The notes beneath the pieces are model-generated. The model saw only the letters and a program-made list of their open reading frames with translations, did no database searches and was not told where the DNA came from. From Corticicoccus populi (lineage in GTDB: Bacteria > Bacillota > Bacilli > Staphylococcales > Salinicoccaceae), in NCBI RefSeq assembly GCF_042686195.1, contig NZ_JBHUOQ010000001.1, positions 1,178,001 to 1,242,000 of the forward strand: 64,000 bases of DNA, given 5' to 3'. Shown here one piece after another: positions 36,052-44,804 of this stretch (the first letter of the stretch is position 1; every line of letters starts with the position of its first letter). Position numbers and translations under genes: made by a program.

Positions 36052-36960
36052 TTAAAAATGGCCGATAATCTGCATGTAAAGAGCGATACCGAGGACAATC
36101 GATACACCGCCGAGCAGCACGCCGTTCCATGCACCAAACGTCTGGTCATCGTGGATGTAGTCAAATGCTTCCACCCGCTGCCTTGAAAGCATTTCTTTTT
36201 TGTAACGCTTTTGGATGTGTTTCGGCTTCATATTATAGCCCCTTACAAAACGGGCATACATCCCGACAACCGGTATACAGTTCCCGAAATCACGGACTTC
36301 CCCGTAATGAAGCCACAGTGCCTTGTTGCACATCTTCTGAATCTGCTCGATAGAGTGACTGACGAAAAAGATTGTCTTCCCTGCCTCACGGAATGCCTCA
36401 ATGCGCTTAATACATTTATTCGTAAATGTATCATCTCCGACCGACAATGCCTCATCTATAACCAGAACATCCGGATCTGTATGCACCGCAATTGAAAAAC
36501 CGAGTCTCGACTGCATGCCGCTCGAATATGATTTAATCGGCTGATTCATGAAATCTTCAAGTTCGCTGAATTCAACAATCGCATCATACCGTTCTGCGAT
36601 TTCTTTTTCGCTCAGGCCGTGCATTAAACATTTCATATGAATATTTTCAGAACCGGTCAGTTCCATATTGAGACCTGCTGAAATAGCAATTAACGATGCA
36701 TTGCCGTTTACTTCAATCGTGCCCGCTGACGGTGAGGATACACCGCCGAGAAGGTTCGACAATGTTGATTTTCCGGAGCCGTTCAAGCCGACAATTCCGA
36801 CAGAATCCCCTGCCTGAACATCAAATGACACATCTTTTAATGCCTGATAGTATTCAGTTTTTTTATTCTTCAGCGGAAGTATCATATTCCAAAGTTTCTT
36901 GTTGTTCTTAGTCGTATTAAATACTTTGGATACATTTTTCACGCGTACTTTATATGTCAT
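36052..36960 (-). CDS. tagH: TagH-like ABC transporter ATPase (second system)
   Basis: 302 residues from the ATG after AGGGTGAGAG (an in-frame GTG three codons upstream is within the ribosome site). Walker A GLNGSGKST, signature SYSSGMQSRLGF, Walker B VLVIDEALSVGD and the switch His in FFVSHS. A C-terminal membrane segment (GVLLGGVSIVLGIALYMQIIG) is preceded by a basic linker. Closely related to the ATPase at 21457. It powers export of a lipid-linked polymer with the TagG at 41143, which is unusually far upstream in the same operon, with five genes between them. Confidence 0.9.
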   Translation of the reverse strand: MTYKVRVKNVSKVFNTTKNNKKLWNMILPLKNKKTEYYQALKDVSFDVQAGDSVGIVGLNGSGKSTLSNLLGGVSSPSAGTIEVNGNASLIAISAGLNMELTGSENIHMKCLMHGLSEKEIAERYDAIVEFSELEDFMNQPIKSYSSGMQSRLGFSIAVHTDPDVLVIDEALSVGDDTFTNKCIKRIEAFREAGKTIFFVSHSIEQIQKMCNKALWLHYGEVRDFGNCIPVVGMYARFVRGYNMKPKHIQKRYKKEMLSRQRVEAFDYIHDDQTFGAWNGVLLGGVSIVLGIALYMQIIGHF

Positions 36961-36973
36961 ATCTCTCACCCTG

Positions 36974-38995
36974 TTATTTCACGCATTCAATATTTGATGC
37001 GCGGTAAAGTGGTTTTTTTAGTATTTCAGAAAGTGTACGGAACGTTTTACTGTATAAATGGTAATCATGCTGTCTTGTAATATATGTCCCCGTCTGTTCA
37101 ATACTGTCGAGCGTACTGCCTGCCTCTGTAAATGCCCATGTCAGGCTGCCGCTTTGTTTATAGTCACTGTACTTTGACGGAATATAAGGATTATGTGCTT
37201 TAATCCCTTTTGTTTCAGCATCAAAAATCATTAAAATATCCATCCGTCGGGTTAAGTTTAAACACTCAAAATATGTTACAAACGGATTGATTTTAAAGTA
37301 ATGTTTAAAATCACTGTTGCTGTACTGCTGGTGGACACCGGATTTCAAATTCGTAAATACATGAATCATAAAATTATTAATCCCGCTCTCATATAGATAC
37401 TTTGCGGCAAGTTCCAGCTGTCTGAAGCCTCTCGTATCATAAAAATTACCGAAATACGCGAGATGAATGGTTTCATTATCAAGCGGATAGAGTGATTGCT
37501 CCATTGTATACATGTCAGCTGACGGTGACGGGTGACTGGAGATTCGTGCGCGCTGTCTGACTGAACTTTGAATATCTTCATCGAAGCGTTCGAGCATATC
37601 TTCAAGCTGAAAGTGATTGGTGAAAATCAGTTCGTCCGCATATAAAAACGGAAGCAGCTCGCAGATATTAAAGACATTATCATCAATTAAATGATGATAC
37701 CTGTCATCGACGGCGGCTTTTAAGCTGTTGATATAATCGCCATCATCAATCGGCGCATATCTTAAATCACCTTTCACATCTTTATGAAGGGGATCTGAAA
37801 ACTCCGCCACCCAGTGAATATTACTGTCTTTCTTAATCTGAAAGCCGAGAAAATGTGAATGCGGGAACATTGCCCTTGAATACACTGTCTGATACTTATC
37901 ACGAAACATTAAATACTGTTCCAACCCGTCATCCATATAACGTTCAATACTGTACCAGCTGCTGAAAGCCTGCGGCCCGTCAAGTACCAGCTGCGTATCG
38001 AGGACAGTGTCTGTGATGCTCAAAAGTTTCTCATCTCTTGTCCGAATCCGGCTCATATTATTTGAAATCACATCCGACACTTCTCCTTCTGAATGCATCC
38101 TTTTAGCCATCACATTGCCGCTCGTATCATTATACGGCGGGAAACAGTAGGCAAGAACGAGTTTTGACGCGCTGCCTTTGTTTAATGTGACAGTGTCCGG
38201 CTTCACACCGGCCGCTTCAAGACGGTTAATCACCGCTTCTCTCGTCATGTCCTTTCGGTCAATCTGATTTTTCAGGAAGAGTGTATGTTTCATCTTAAAA
38301 TATTTTAAGAGCTTGAGCACTTCACTATTCCGCTTGAGCGAAAGACGGTCGAGTTCAGAAAGAATCGTGTAAGTGTCTTCTTCTGCTGCCGCATTCTGAA
38401 AAGGAATTTCTTTTTCTGTGTCATCCCTTTCATATACCATTTCAATGCCGTTTTTAAACAGTTTGACCTCGGATACAGAAATCACGCTGAGGCGGTCAAG
38501 GTAACGGTCCGTTTCAATATTCGACTGATAAACATGCCTGAACATCCGGCAGGACGGCAGCAGCACATGGTTCGAAATCACTTTATCCATGTCACTGACT
38601 GTCAGATTGTCTGTTTTAAAAGTATGATAAAAATAATCATATATCTTCTCATCCACCGTCTTCGGAGACTTTATTTTAATGAGGACAATGTCATCAAACC
38701 CAAAGCTGAAGTCATCATTCAAATGAAGTGTTTCACTCCCTGAAAGAACAATATAATGCGAGTACTTCACATACATTTTTGCCTGCTCAATCGTCCCAAG
38801 GACAGTTGTCCTCTCCTTGTAGTGACGGATGATTTCTTCATTATCCGATACGATAATATGCTGGACATCTGTCCGGGTAATAATCTCTGTATCCATCCGG
38901 TCCGTATACTGGATGACAGAAACCCCTTTGGAATGACGCGGAATATTGATATTAGGACTGATATCTGATTGATTCATTCTGTAATCCATATTCAT
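36974..38995 (-). CDS. Two-domain glycosyltransferase with degenerate N-terminal domain
   Basis: 673 residues. The ATG abuts the stop codon of the upstream gene and lies 7 bases after GGGAG. The C-terminal GT-B domain keeps the family motifs: LAYCFPPYNDTSGNVMAKRM, WVAEFSDPLHKD, DELIFTNHFQ, LAYFGNFYDTR, YIPSKYSDYKQSG. In the N-terminal domain the GT2 signatures of the paralogues are eroded: the VIIP strand and the DxDD metal motif are not recognisable (VLSGSETLHLND takes the place of FLDADDTL). So the first domain is probably non-catalytic. It may act together with the intact paralogue at 33649 in the same operon. Confidence 0.75.
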   Translation of the reverse strand: MNMDYRMNQSDISPNINIPRHSKGVSVIQYTDRMDTEIITRTDVQHIIVSDNEEIIRHYKERTTVLGTIEQAKMYVKYSHYIVLSGSETLHLNDDFSFGFDDIVLIKIKSPKTVDEKIYDYFYHTFKTDNLTVSDMDKVISNHVLLPSCRMFRHVYQSNIETDRYLDRLSVISVSEVKLFKNGIEMVYERDDTEKEIPFQNAAAEEDTYTILSELDRLSLKRNSEVLKLLKYFKMKHTLFLKNQIDRKDMTREAVINRLEAAGVKPDTVTLNKGSASKLVLAYCFPPYNDTSGNVMAKRMHSEGEVSDVISNNMSRIRTRDEKLLSITDTVLDTQLVLDGPQAFSSWYSIERYMDDGLEQYLMFRDKYQTVYSRAMFPHSHFLGFQIKKDSNIHWVAEFSDPLHKDVKGDLRYAPIDDGDYINSLKAAVDDRYHHLIDDNVFNICELLPFLYADELIFTNHFQLEDMLERFDEDIQSSVRQRARISSHPSPSADMYTMEQSLYPLDNETIHLAYFGNFYDTRGFRQLELAAKYLYESGINNFMIHVFTNLKSGVHQQYSNSDFKHYFKINPFVTYFECLNLTRRMDILMIFDAETKGIKAHNPYIPSKYSDYKQSGSLTWAFTEAGSTLDSIEQTGTYITRQHDYHLYSKTFRTLSEILKKPLYRASNIECVK

Positions 38996-39622
38996 CTACT
39001 GTCTCCCTCTCCGTTTCCAGTATGCCATCTGAAGTCTGCCGAGTTTCGAATTACGCAGATGATTAAGTCGGGTCAACGCCTGCTTATATTTCTCCATGAG
39101 TGCCACGTAACGTTCCGAATGATCCATCTCTTCAGATGACGCGAGAAGTGCCTGAAGGCGTTCATTCTCACGTTTCAGATGTTCTGTTTCAAGGCTTGAA
39201 CCACTGTCTTTTTCCAATGCATTTCCGAGTATTTCAGCTTCCATTGTCCGCTTCTTGTTTTGAATGTTGATCTGCATCACTTTAAATACGTCATAAATAT
39301 CCGGGTTTTCTTCAGAACCGAGTTTCAGTATAAAATGGGTATCCGAAACATCAATATCCGACACACGCTTCAAGGATTTCAAAGCCTCGTTATCACAGGA
39401 TTCATGCCTTATGATTACTTTGATTTCAGTACAGGCAGGCGGTATACTGTCAGACACACCATGAAGTGTATCCGCGTCTGTCACATCAATTAAAAATGAC
39501 TCTGTCATCTTTAATACACGTGCTGTATCTTCTTTCAGCTTTTCAGCATCTGAACCTGAAAGCTTCAGCACATATTCTGTTTGTCCGGATTCAAAATCAG
39601 TCGATTCAATCAGTTTTGTCAT
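38996..39622 (-). CDS. Accessory protein with coiled-coil tail
   Basis: 208 residues from the ATG 7 bases after GAGGGTG (another ATG two codons upstream). Residues 1-120 look like an alternating beta/alpha domain without catalytic motifs. Residues ~130-190 are a coiled coil (LETEHLKRENERLQALLASS, ERYVALMEKYKQAL) and the tail is basic (AYWKRRGRQ). It overlaps the upstream gene by 17 bases and its stop codon touches the start of the glycosyltransferase, so translation is tightly coupled. Probably a partner or scaffold of that enzyme. Function not recognised. Confidence 0.6.
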   Translation of the reverse strand: MTKLIESTDFESGQTEYVLKLSGSDAEKLKEDTARVLKMTESFLIDVTDADTLHGVSDSIPPACTEIKVIIRHESCDNEALKSLKRVSDIDVSDTHFILKLGSEENPDIYDVFKVMQINIQNKKRTMEAEILGNALEKDSGSSLETEHLKRENERLQALLASSEEMDHSERYVALMEKYKQALTRLNHLRNSKLGRLQMAYWKRRGRQ

Positions 39623-39995
39623 CAGCATTCACCCTCGTGTACTTCACATTTTTCTTCACTGCTACAGTACCCGCTTCACTGTCATTCTCCCGGACAAAGC
39701 CCTGAATGGTATACTTGCCGCTCTCCACATCGAAATGAAATGTATTTGACCGCTGATACGGCAGTTTAATGGTTTCACTTTTCCCCGAGCGGTCGATTAA
39801 ATATGCCGCATACGTCATGCCGCTGCCCGCAGCATCAATCACTACAGTCAGGTTTCCTTCTGTTTCTGTGTGAATGTCATGAATTTTAAGCTTCGGCGAC
39901 GCATTGTTCACCAGTACGCTTGTTTCCTCCATGATATGTTCAATATGTGCTTCTAAATCTTTATACGCCCGCTTCCAGTCTACCTGTTCAGTCAC
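39606..39995 (-). CDS. Small beta-sandwich (three-Tyr-like) protein
   Basis: 129 residues, GTG start 7 bases after GAGGTG. A short N-terminal helix is followed by a beta module (YAAYLIDRSGKSETI, FHFDVESGKYTIQGFVRE) resembling the ends of the heparinase-like protein at 1 and part of the 406-residue protein at 16575. No signal peptide or membrane segment. It overlaps both neighbours (8 bases with the GT4 gene upstream, 17 with the coiled-coil gene downstream), so stoichiometric production with them is likely. It may bind the nascent polymer. Function inferred only from the fold pattern and context. Confidence 0.6.
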   Translation of the reverse strand: MTEQVDWKRAYKDLEAHIEHIMEETSVLVNNASPKLKIHDIHTETEGNLTVVIDAAGSGMTYAAYLIDRSGKSETIKLPYQRSNTFHFDVESGKYTIQGFVRENDSEAGTVAVKKNVKYTRVNADDKTD

Positions 39996-41130
39996 CTGTA
40001 ATCACCTCAATCTCTTTATCAATCACAGCTTTAACGCCTGCTTTTTTCCGAATAAAGTCCGCTGCTTTTTTGGACATCTTTAAAAAAGTTTTCGGGTGCT
40101 GATATAATGCATCAAAATACTGCACCATCTCATCAACATGGTCACGTTCTGCAAGGTATCCTGTCCCTTCCGGCACAAATTCCGGAATACCGCCGATAGC
40201 ATTTGACACAGGCACAAGTCCTGACGCCATGGCTTCACCGATGGACACACCTTGAGAATCATGACGCGACGGACATAGAAATACACCATGATTTTTGTGG
40301 ATTTCAGAAATATCCGACTGCGCCACAAAGCCTTTATGAAGATGTACGTTATTAAAGCGTTTCAAAGGTGCCGTCACCTCATCAAATAACGGACCGTCAC
40401 CATATAAATTAAAGGTCAGTTCCTTAAAGTATTTTTTACGGCTTAACTGCTCAATCACTGCCGCTGTAATATCATTCGCATAGTTTTTTGACACATACGG
40501 CCGGATGCTGCATATCTTTTTCACATCCGCTGCCGTTTTTTTACGATACGGAAATAAACGCTCATCCACAATGTTCGGTATGATCGCATACCGCCTTGGC
40601 ACAATCTCTGTATACGGATCAACATACAGTGATTTAAATGCCTCCGATACATAGATAAATGAAATATCATATTCATCCGATGTCATAATATCCTGTAAAA
40701 ATACTTTCTGAGGCTGATACACAGTATCACGACGCTCAAGCTGGGCATCGAGCTGTTTAATATCACCGAGGAAGTTATAATAACGTCTGTGCCATGCCTC
40801 TGCTTCAAAGCCGTGCAGCCAGACCACAATCCTCGGACGTTTGTCCTGCGGCATGGTTTTTATTCCGTAAAACATTTTCGGGTTCACAAAGTGAAACATC
40901 ACAGTGTTGTATTCGTGTGTGTGTAAATGTGATGCGATTTCGTGTGTATCCATATATTTAATCCGGACGCCGTCATAATATTTGTCTTTCAGGACGCGTG
41001 TTGTGATGACGACCACGGTAATGTCGAGTCCGCGTTCTGCGTATGCTTTTACGCGCCGGTGCAGAAATGCGTTTGCGTACAGTTTTTCCGCGGTCGGGTA
41101 TGCGTTTGATATGAGTAGGTATTTCTGCAT
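39988..41130 (-). CDS. GT4 glycosyltransferase
   Basis: 380 residues, ATG after AAGGA. GT-B fold, family GT4: MQKYLLISNAYPTAEKLYANAF at the N-terminus, VWLHGFEAEAWHRR, IPNIVDERLFPY, NLYGDGPLFDEV, and the donor-binding CPSRHDSQGVSIGEAMASGLVPVSN with the E-x7-E motif. Probably an early sugar transfer in synthesis of the polymer handled by the second TagGH system. Second gene of the operon, 12 bp after tagG. It overlaps the next gene by 8 bases. Specificity unknown. Confidence 0.85.
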   Translation of the reverse strand: MQKYLLISNAYPTAEKLYANAFLHRRVKAYAERGLDITVVVITTRVLKDKYYDGVRIKYMDTHEIASHLHTHEYNTVMFHFVNPKMFYGIKTMPQDKRPRIVVWLHGFEAEAWHRRYYNFLGDIKQLDAQLERRDTVYQPQKVFLQDIMTSDEYDISFIYVSEAFKSLYVDPYTEIVPRRYAIIPNIVDERLFPYRKKTAADVKKICSIRPYVSKNYANDITAAVIEQLSRKKYFKELTFNLYGDGPLFDEVTAPLKRFNNVHLHKGFVAQSDISEIHKNHGVFLCPSRHDSQGVSIGEAMASGLVPVSNAIGGIPEFVPEGTGYLAERDHVDEMVQYFDALYQHPKTFLKMSKKAADFIRKKAGVKAVIDKEIEVITGD

Positions 41131-41142
41131 GAGACCATTCCT

Positions 41143-41952
41143 TTATAAATAATCGATTAATTTATATCTAAATTTCATATGCAGGTAGCTGCCGACCATC
41201 ATCAAGAATAGTGTCACCATCCAGAAATACAGGTGGTCGACATCATCGCCGTAGAAAAAGCCGTCCCCGTATATTAATGCGTTACGGTAGGTCTGGACTA
41301 AATAAGCAAACGGATTTAAATCCGAAATCAGCTGCAGGAAGCCGCCGCGCTCACCTGCCTGCCAGAAAATCGGTGTCAGGAAAAATCCCATTCTGATTAA
41401 GTTCTGCAGAATATTTCTGAAATCCCTGACGAGTATGATCAGCGTACTCATCACCAGCGTAATCGCAAATATCAGCGAAAATGAGGCGATGAGGAAATAA
41501 ATCAGCCCGAGAAAATATACCGGATTTGTGTACTGGTTGATAAGCGAAACCGCCGCAATAATCAATGTCATAAAACCGAGATTGATCAGGCTGTTCATGT
41601 ATGAAATCGACAGCAGTATGCTTGACGGAAAACGCATCTTCGTCACCAGACCGAGCTGGGCATGAATCGCATTTGAACCGACATTAATGGCCTGGGAGAT
41701 GAAGAGCCACGGGAAGAGCCCGGATATTAAATAGATGATAAACGGGATTTCCGCATCCGGTGCCGTCGCCCCTCTGAGACCGAGGCCGAATATCATGTAG
41801 TAAATCGCAGCCTGCATAAACGGCTGTAAGATATTCCAGAATACACCTAAATAGTGGTTCGAATATTCACTTTTAATATTATATAAAGACAGCTTCCATA
41901 TGAGATGGATATTCCGCCACTGTTCCTGTAATAAATTCCAGACATGATTCAT
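41143..41952 (-). CDS. tagG: TagG-like ABC transporter permease (second system)
   Basis: 269 residues. Six membrane segments of the ABC-2 type with SEYSNHYLGVFWNILQP, GLGLRG, RMGFFLTPIFW and NPFAYLVQTYRNALIYG. Paralogue of the permease at 22421 with the same length. First gene of the eight-gene operon. Upstream lie a palindrome (41970-41987) and a promoter (42004-42032). With TagH (36052) it should flip a lipid-linked polymer to the outside for LCP-mediated attachment. If one of the two systems is the essential wall teichoic acid exporter, this better-conserved, GC-richer copy is the more likely one (inference). Confidence 0.9.
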   Translation of the reverse strand: MNHVWNLLQEQWRNIHLIWKLSLYNIKSEYSNHYLGVFWNILQPFMQAAIYYMIFGLGLRGATAPDAEIPFIIYLISGLFPWLFISQAINVGSNAIHAQLGLVTKMRFPSSILLSISYMNSLINLGFMTLIIAAVSLINQYTNPVYFLGLIYFLIASFSLIFAITLVMSTLIILVRDFRNILQNLIRMGFFLTPIFWQAGERGGFLQLISDLNPFAYLVQTYRNALIYGDGFFYGDDVDHLYFWMVTLFLMMVGSYLHMKFRYKLIDYL

Positions 41953-41969
41953 GAGATTCCCTCTAAACT

Positions 41970-41987
41970 AATATGCCAAGGCATATT
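41970..41987. promoter_or_regulatory. Palindrome in the tagG leader
   Basis: AATATGCC-AA-GGCATATT, a perfect eight-base inverted repeat with a two-base centre, lying just downstream of the predicted start site and upstream of the tagG ribosome site. It may be a repressor operator or an RNA hairpin. Confidence 0.45.
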
Positions 41988-42003
41988 TTCTTATATCACT
42001 TCT

Positions 42004-42032
42004 ATTATAATATGATACGATTCCAGTGTCAT
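42004..42032 (-). promoter_or_regulatory. SigA-type promoter of the second tagG operon
   Basis: On the minus strand: ATGACA, 17 bases, TATAAT, the -10 box ending about 50 bases before the tagG start. Ideal spacing and eleven of twelve consensus bases. Confidence 0.7.
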
Positions 42033-42128
42033 TGAAGAACTTTGTAAATATTGTAAAGACAGGGGCTGTGCAGATTTGAAAAAGGCTCACAACCCATCCC
42101 CCTTCAGCTGATGCATTAAGACAAAATA

Positions 42129-42156
42129 AAATACCCCAATAACCATTGAGGTATTT
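42129..42156 (-). terminator. Terminator after the 42163 gene
   Basis: Stem AAATACCTCAAT / ATTGGGGTATTT (minus strand) with a four-base loop, followed by TATTTT. Confidence 0.8.
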
Positions 42157-42162
42157 CTGTCT

Positions 42163-42972
42163 TTATTCTGCCGGGTCCGGGATAATTTCTTCGAGTGAAC
42201 GGCGGTCGAGGCGGCCGACGGTGGTTTTACCGTTCATCTCAATATATGCGGGGAACATCTCATAATCTCCCGCAACTTTCTGCCCGGCTTTTTGATATGT
42301 GCCGATAATGACAATGACCCTATGAAGCAGGGTTGAAATTTCCATGAGCAGATCCTGATCGAGCGACGCCCCGTTCAGATGAATCAATGGATTACGGCGT
42401 TCTGTTTTCGGCAGTGTCACGCTTCTTATCCATGTCAGTTCGTCATGTGACAGTTCATCACGTGTTTTCAGCTCAATATGTAAAAACGGCGCACGGCCTC
42501 GGGATTCAAGTGCGCTGTCAAACTGATGTCTGAAATGAAAAAATTCGAGCCCGTGGTTTTCTTTCCTTACTAAAAACTGGGCATGCTCCTGCTGGATGTA
42601 GCATACGGCACCGTCCTCTATATGATGTATATTTTCCGGTTTACAGTACTGTGCGGCTGTTTCAAGAAACAGAGAATAATCCAGCAGCGGGCGGGCTCCT
42701 CGACTGTTTTCACTGTTCATTAATGTAACTTTTAAACTGTCGGACAGGAAACGGCAACCGGGGTACGTTCTAATGATTTCATGTACCTTCTGCCGGTGAA
42801 GGCTGTTGTAGGACAGACTGCCGAGCTCCAGCTGATACACCTGCTGCTCGAGTACATGCCCTTTCATAATGAAATCATCAAACAGCCGGCCGATGGTTAA
42901 TTGTTCATCAATATTGATGTTTTCAATGACTGCCGCCCTGCCCGCTTCCTCAATCTTCACCCTGACTTTCAT
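42163..42972 (-). CDS. Conserved-looking cytoplasmic protein of unknown function
   Basis: 269 residues, taking the ATG 7 bases after AAGGA; the frame is open seven codons further up but overlaps the previous gene. The first ~35 residues (VKIEEAGRAAVIENINIDEQLTI) look like a beta-grasp start. The rest is mixed alpha/beta with no motif recognised. It begins 4 bases after the stop of the HEFGH-motif membrane protein and should be co-translated with it, so the two probably share a process. No signal peptide or membrane segment. Confidence 0.6.
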   Translation of the reverse strand: MKVRVKIEEAGRAAVIENINIDEQLTIGRLFDDFIMKGHVLEQQVYQLELGSLSYNSLHRQKVHEIIRTYPGCRFLSDSLKVTLMNSENSRGARPLLDYSLFLETAAQYCKPENIHHIEDGAVCYIQQEHAQFLVRKENHGLEFFHFRHQFDSALESRGRAPFLHIELKTRDELSHDELTWIRSVTLPKTERRNPLIHLNGASLDQDLLMEISTLLHRVIVIIGTYQKAGQKVAGDYEMFPAYIEMNGKTTVGRLDRRSLEEIIPDPAE

Positions 42973-42976
42973 ACAC

Positions 42977-44734
42977 TCATCCTTCCTTCTCAAGTTCGAC
43001 TAAATTTCTCAAAATATCCACTCTCAGCTTCACGAGTTCACTGTCTTCATAAAATGATCGGACTTTTATATCTTTCAACTGACTGCTTTCTGCTTCAGGC
43101 ATCGGCTCAATGATAAACCTCAGGAAAGTCACTGCATAATCTTCTTTCGCATTGGTCGCCTGATACGGCACGTGAAAGTCTGTGACGTGATTGTTATAAA
43201 ATGCTTCACGTTCAAATGTTGATTTTTCGGAGTTTTCGAGCCAGTCCTCCCCGTACTGTGTCCAGAAGCGGTCAACATAATCCGACATGACTGTATCATC
43301 TTTCACACAATTTAAATCTGTACCGGCTCCGCACTCTTGATCAAAATCATCAAAAGGCAGTGAATATATATGACCGAATTCATGAATCAGTGTCCGGTAC
43401 TCTGACGCACGGTTTTGATTATCACGGATGTCCACCGCAAGTGTCGTACTGTCGTCCATAATCTCAACATATGCCAGTACATTCCCCTCACCGTCCGAGA
43501 ATAAACGGAATGTATCAAGATCACTTAAATATTCTTCCGGAAAAATCCGGGAGAAGCGTTCCCATATTTCTTCAAAAGATTCTTTTGATCCGACAGGGAG
43601 CGGATTCTCCTCATCCGCTTCCCCAAGGTTCAGTGACGCATCAATTTCATAGTCAATATAGTTCGTCCGTGTCCGGTTCTCGATAAACATGTGCGGTTCA
43701 TCCATAATATCAATATATTCTTCAAGCTCGCTCAAATACGCATCACCGAGCGCCCGGCACTCCCCGACCGTACTGCATTCATCTGATTCTACAGGCATGC
43801 TGTCATCAACCATTGTCTCATACACATCCCTGCTGCTGAAATAATCAAATAGATATAACACAGACAGCACGATGCCTGTAATGATCATTCCTGCCGCGAC
43901 CAGCTGGAGAATAAACATCCATAGTCTTTTTACAGGCGGCTTCGGTTTCCTTTGATGCCGTATCACTTTGGACGTCTCAATCAGCCCCGCTTTATGCAGT
44001 TCATCTTTAATCAGTGTTAAATATTCATGATACACCGGCAGTCCGCCCCGGTGGTCACGATTAATATTCATGTGGCCTTCTGATTTGAATGCCGATTCAT
44101 CTGATGACGCTCGTCTTTTATATGTAAAGGATTCTTCAGAAAGCAGGTGCCCGTCTGCCGAACCGTCTTCAGACACAGATATATCTTCATCCGTGCGACG
44201 TACCTCACTGTTCATAGAGACGGTTCCGTTTTCGGGTTCTCTTTCTTCAACCGGAAGTGAAATCACTGTTGTACCGTGATACACGACAGGCGGCGGATAT
44301 TCATTCGCGGTGACGACAATGGTTTCAATACCATGTTCAAAAGCATACCTGCTGAGCTTACGGAAATCACGCTCTGAAATGTCCGTTGTGATGACAAAAC
44401 AATCAAACGACTGATACTTCGTGCTGTCCGTCACACTTCCTGACATCTCAAATACATTCGATCCCGGTATTAAATCTTTACCGCTCATTCTCCCGTACGG
44501 ACTCGAGATTTTCGCAGCATCGTTCGGCTGCACCCAGTGGTTACGAATCATCTTCTGATAGCTTTTTGTGATCCGCTCTTCTTCAGTGCTGAAATTTGTA
44601 TGGAGGTGGACCTCGTGGTGTGAATGCGACGCAATTAAAGTCGACAGCATCGCACCGCCCGACAGACGCATTGATGAAGGATCCGCCTGATCAGTGATAT
44701 TAAGATATGTACCGCCGCACACTAAAACCTTCAT
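42977..44734 (-). CDS. Single-pass membrane protein with extracellular HEFGH metallopeptidase-like domain
   Basis: 585 residues, ATG after AAAGGAGGT. Residues 1-~165 are a cytoplasmic alpha/beta domain with weak resemblance to PfkB/ribokinase-type folds (MKVLVCGGTYLNIT, LSGGAMLSTLIA, IETIVVTANE), lacking their catalytic signature. A low-complexity linker follows, then one membrane helix (~residues 275-298). The outside domain (300-585) has RTLIHEFGHIYSLP, a zinc-type HExxH motif, followed by DTVMSDYV and WTQYGEDWLEN. This suggests a wall-facing metallopeptidase. Coupled to the 42163 gene and downstream of comK on the same strand. Substrate unknown; peptidase activity is inferred from the motif. 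Confidence 0.65.
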   Translation of the reverse strand: MKVLVCGGTYLNITDQADPSSMRLSGGAMLSTLIASHSHHEVHLHTNFSTEEERITKSYQKMIRNHWVQPNDAAKISSPYGRMSGKDLIPGSNVFEMSGSVTDSTKYQSFDCFVITTDISERDFRKLSRYAFEHGIETIVVTANEYPPPVVYHGTTVISLPVEEREPENGTVSMNSEVRRTDEDISVSEDGSADGHLLSEESFTYKRRASSDESAFKSEGHMNINRDHRGGLPVYHEYLTLIKDELHKAGLIETSKVIRHQRKPKPPVKRLWMFILQLVAAGMIITGIVLSVLYLFDYFSSRDVYETMVDDSMPVESDECSTVGECRALGDAYLSELEEYIDIMDEPHMFIENRTRTNYIDYEIDASLNLGEADEENPLPVGSKESFEEIWERFSRIFPEEYLSDLDTFRLFSDGEGNVLAYVEIMDDSTTLAVDIRDNQNRASEYRTLIHEFGHIYSLPFDDFDQECGAGTDLNCVKDDTVMSDYVDRFWTQYGEDWLENSEKSTFEREAFYNNHVTDFHVPYQATNAKEDYAVTFLRFIIEPMPEAESSQLKDIKVRSFYEDSELVKLRVDILRNLVELEKEG

Positions 44735-44804
44735 CAAAACACCTCCTTTCCCCCATTATGCTGGACATTTTTATGAAATAAAAGCCCCGCGCCCTGATTC
44801 AGAA

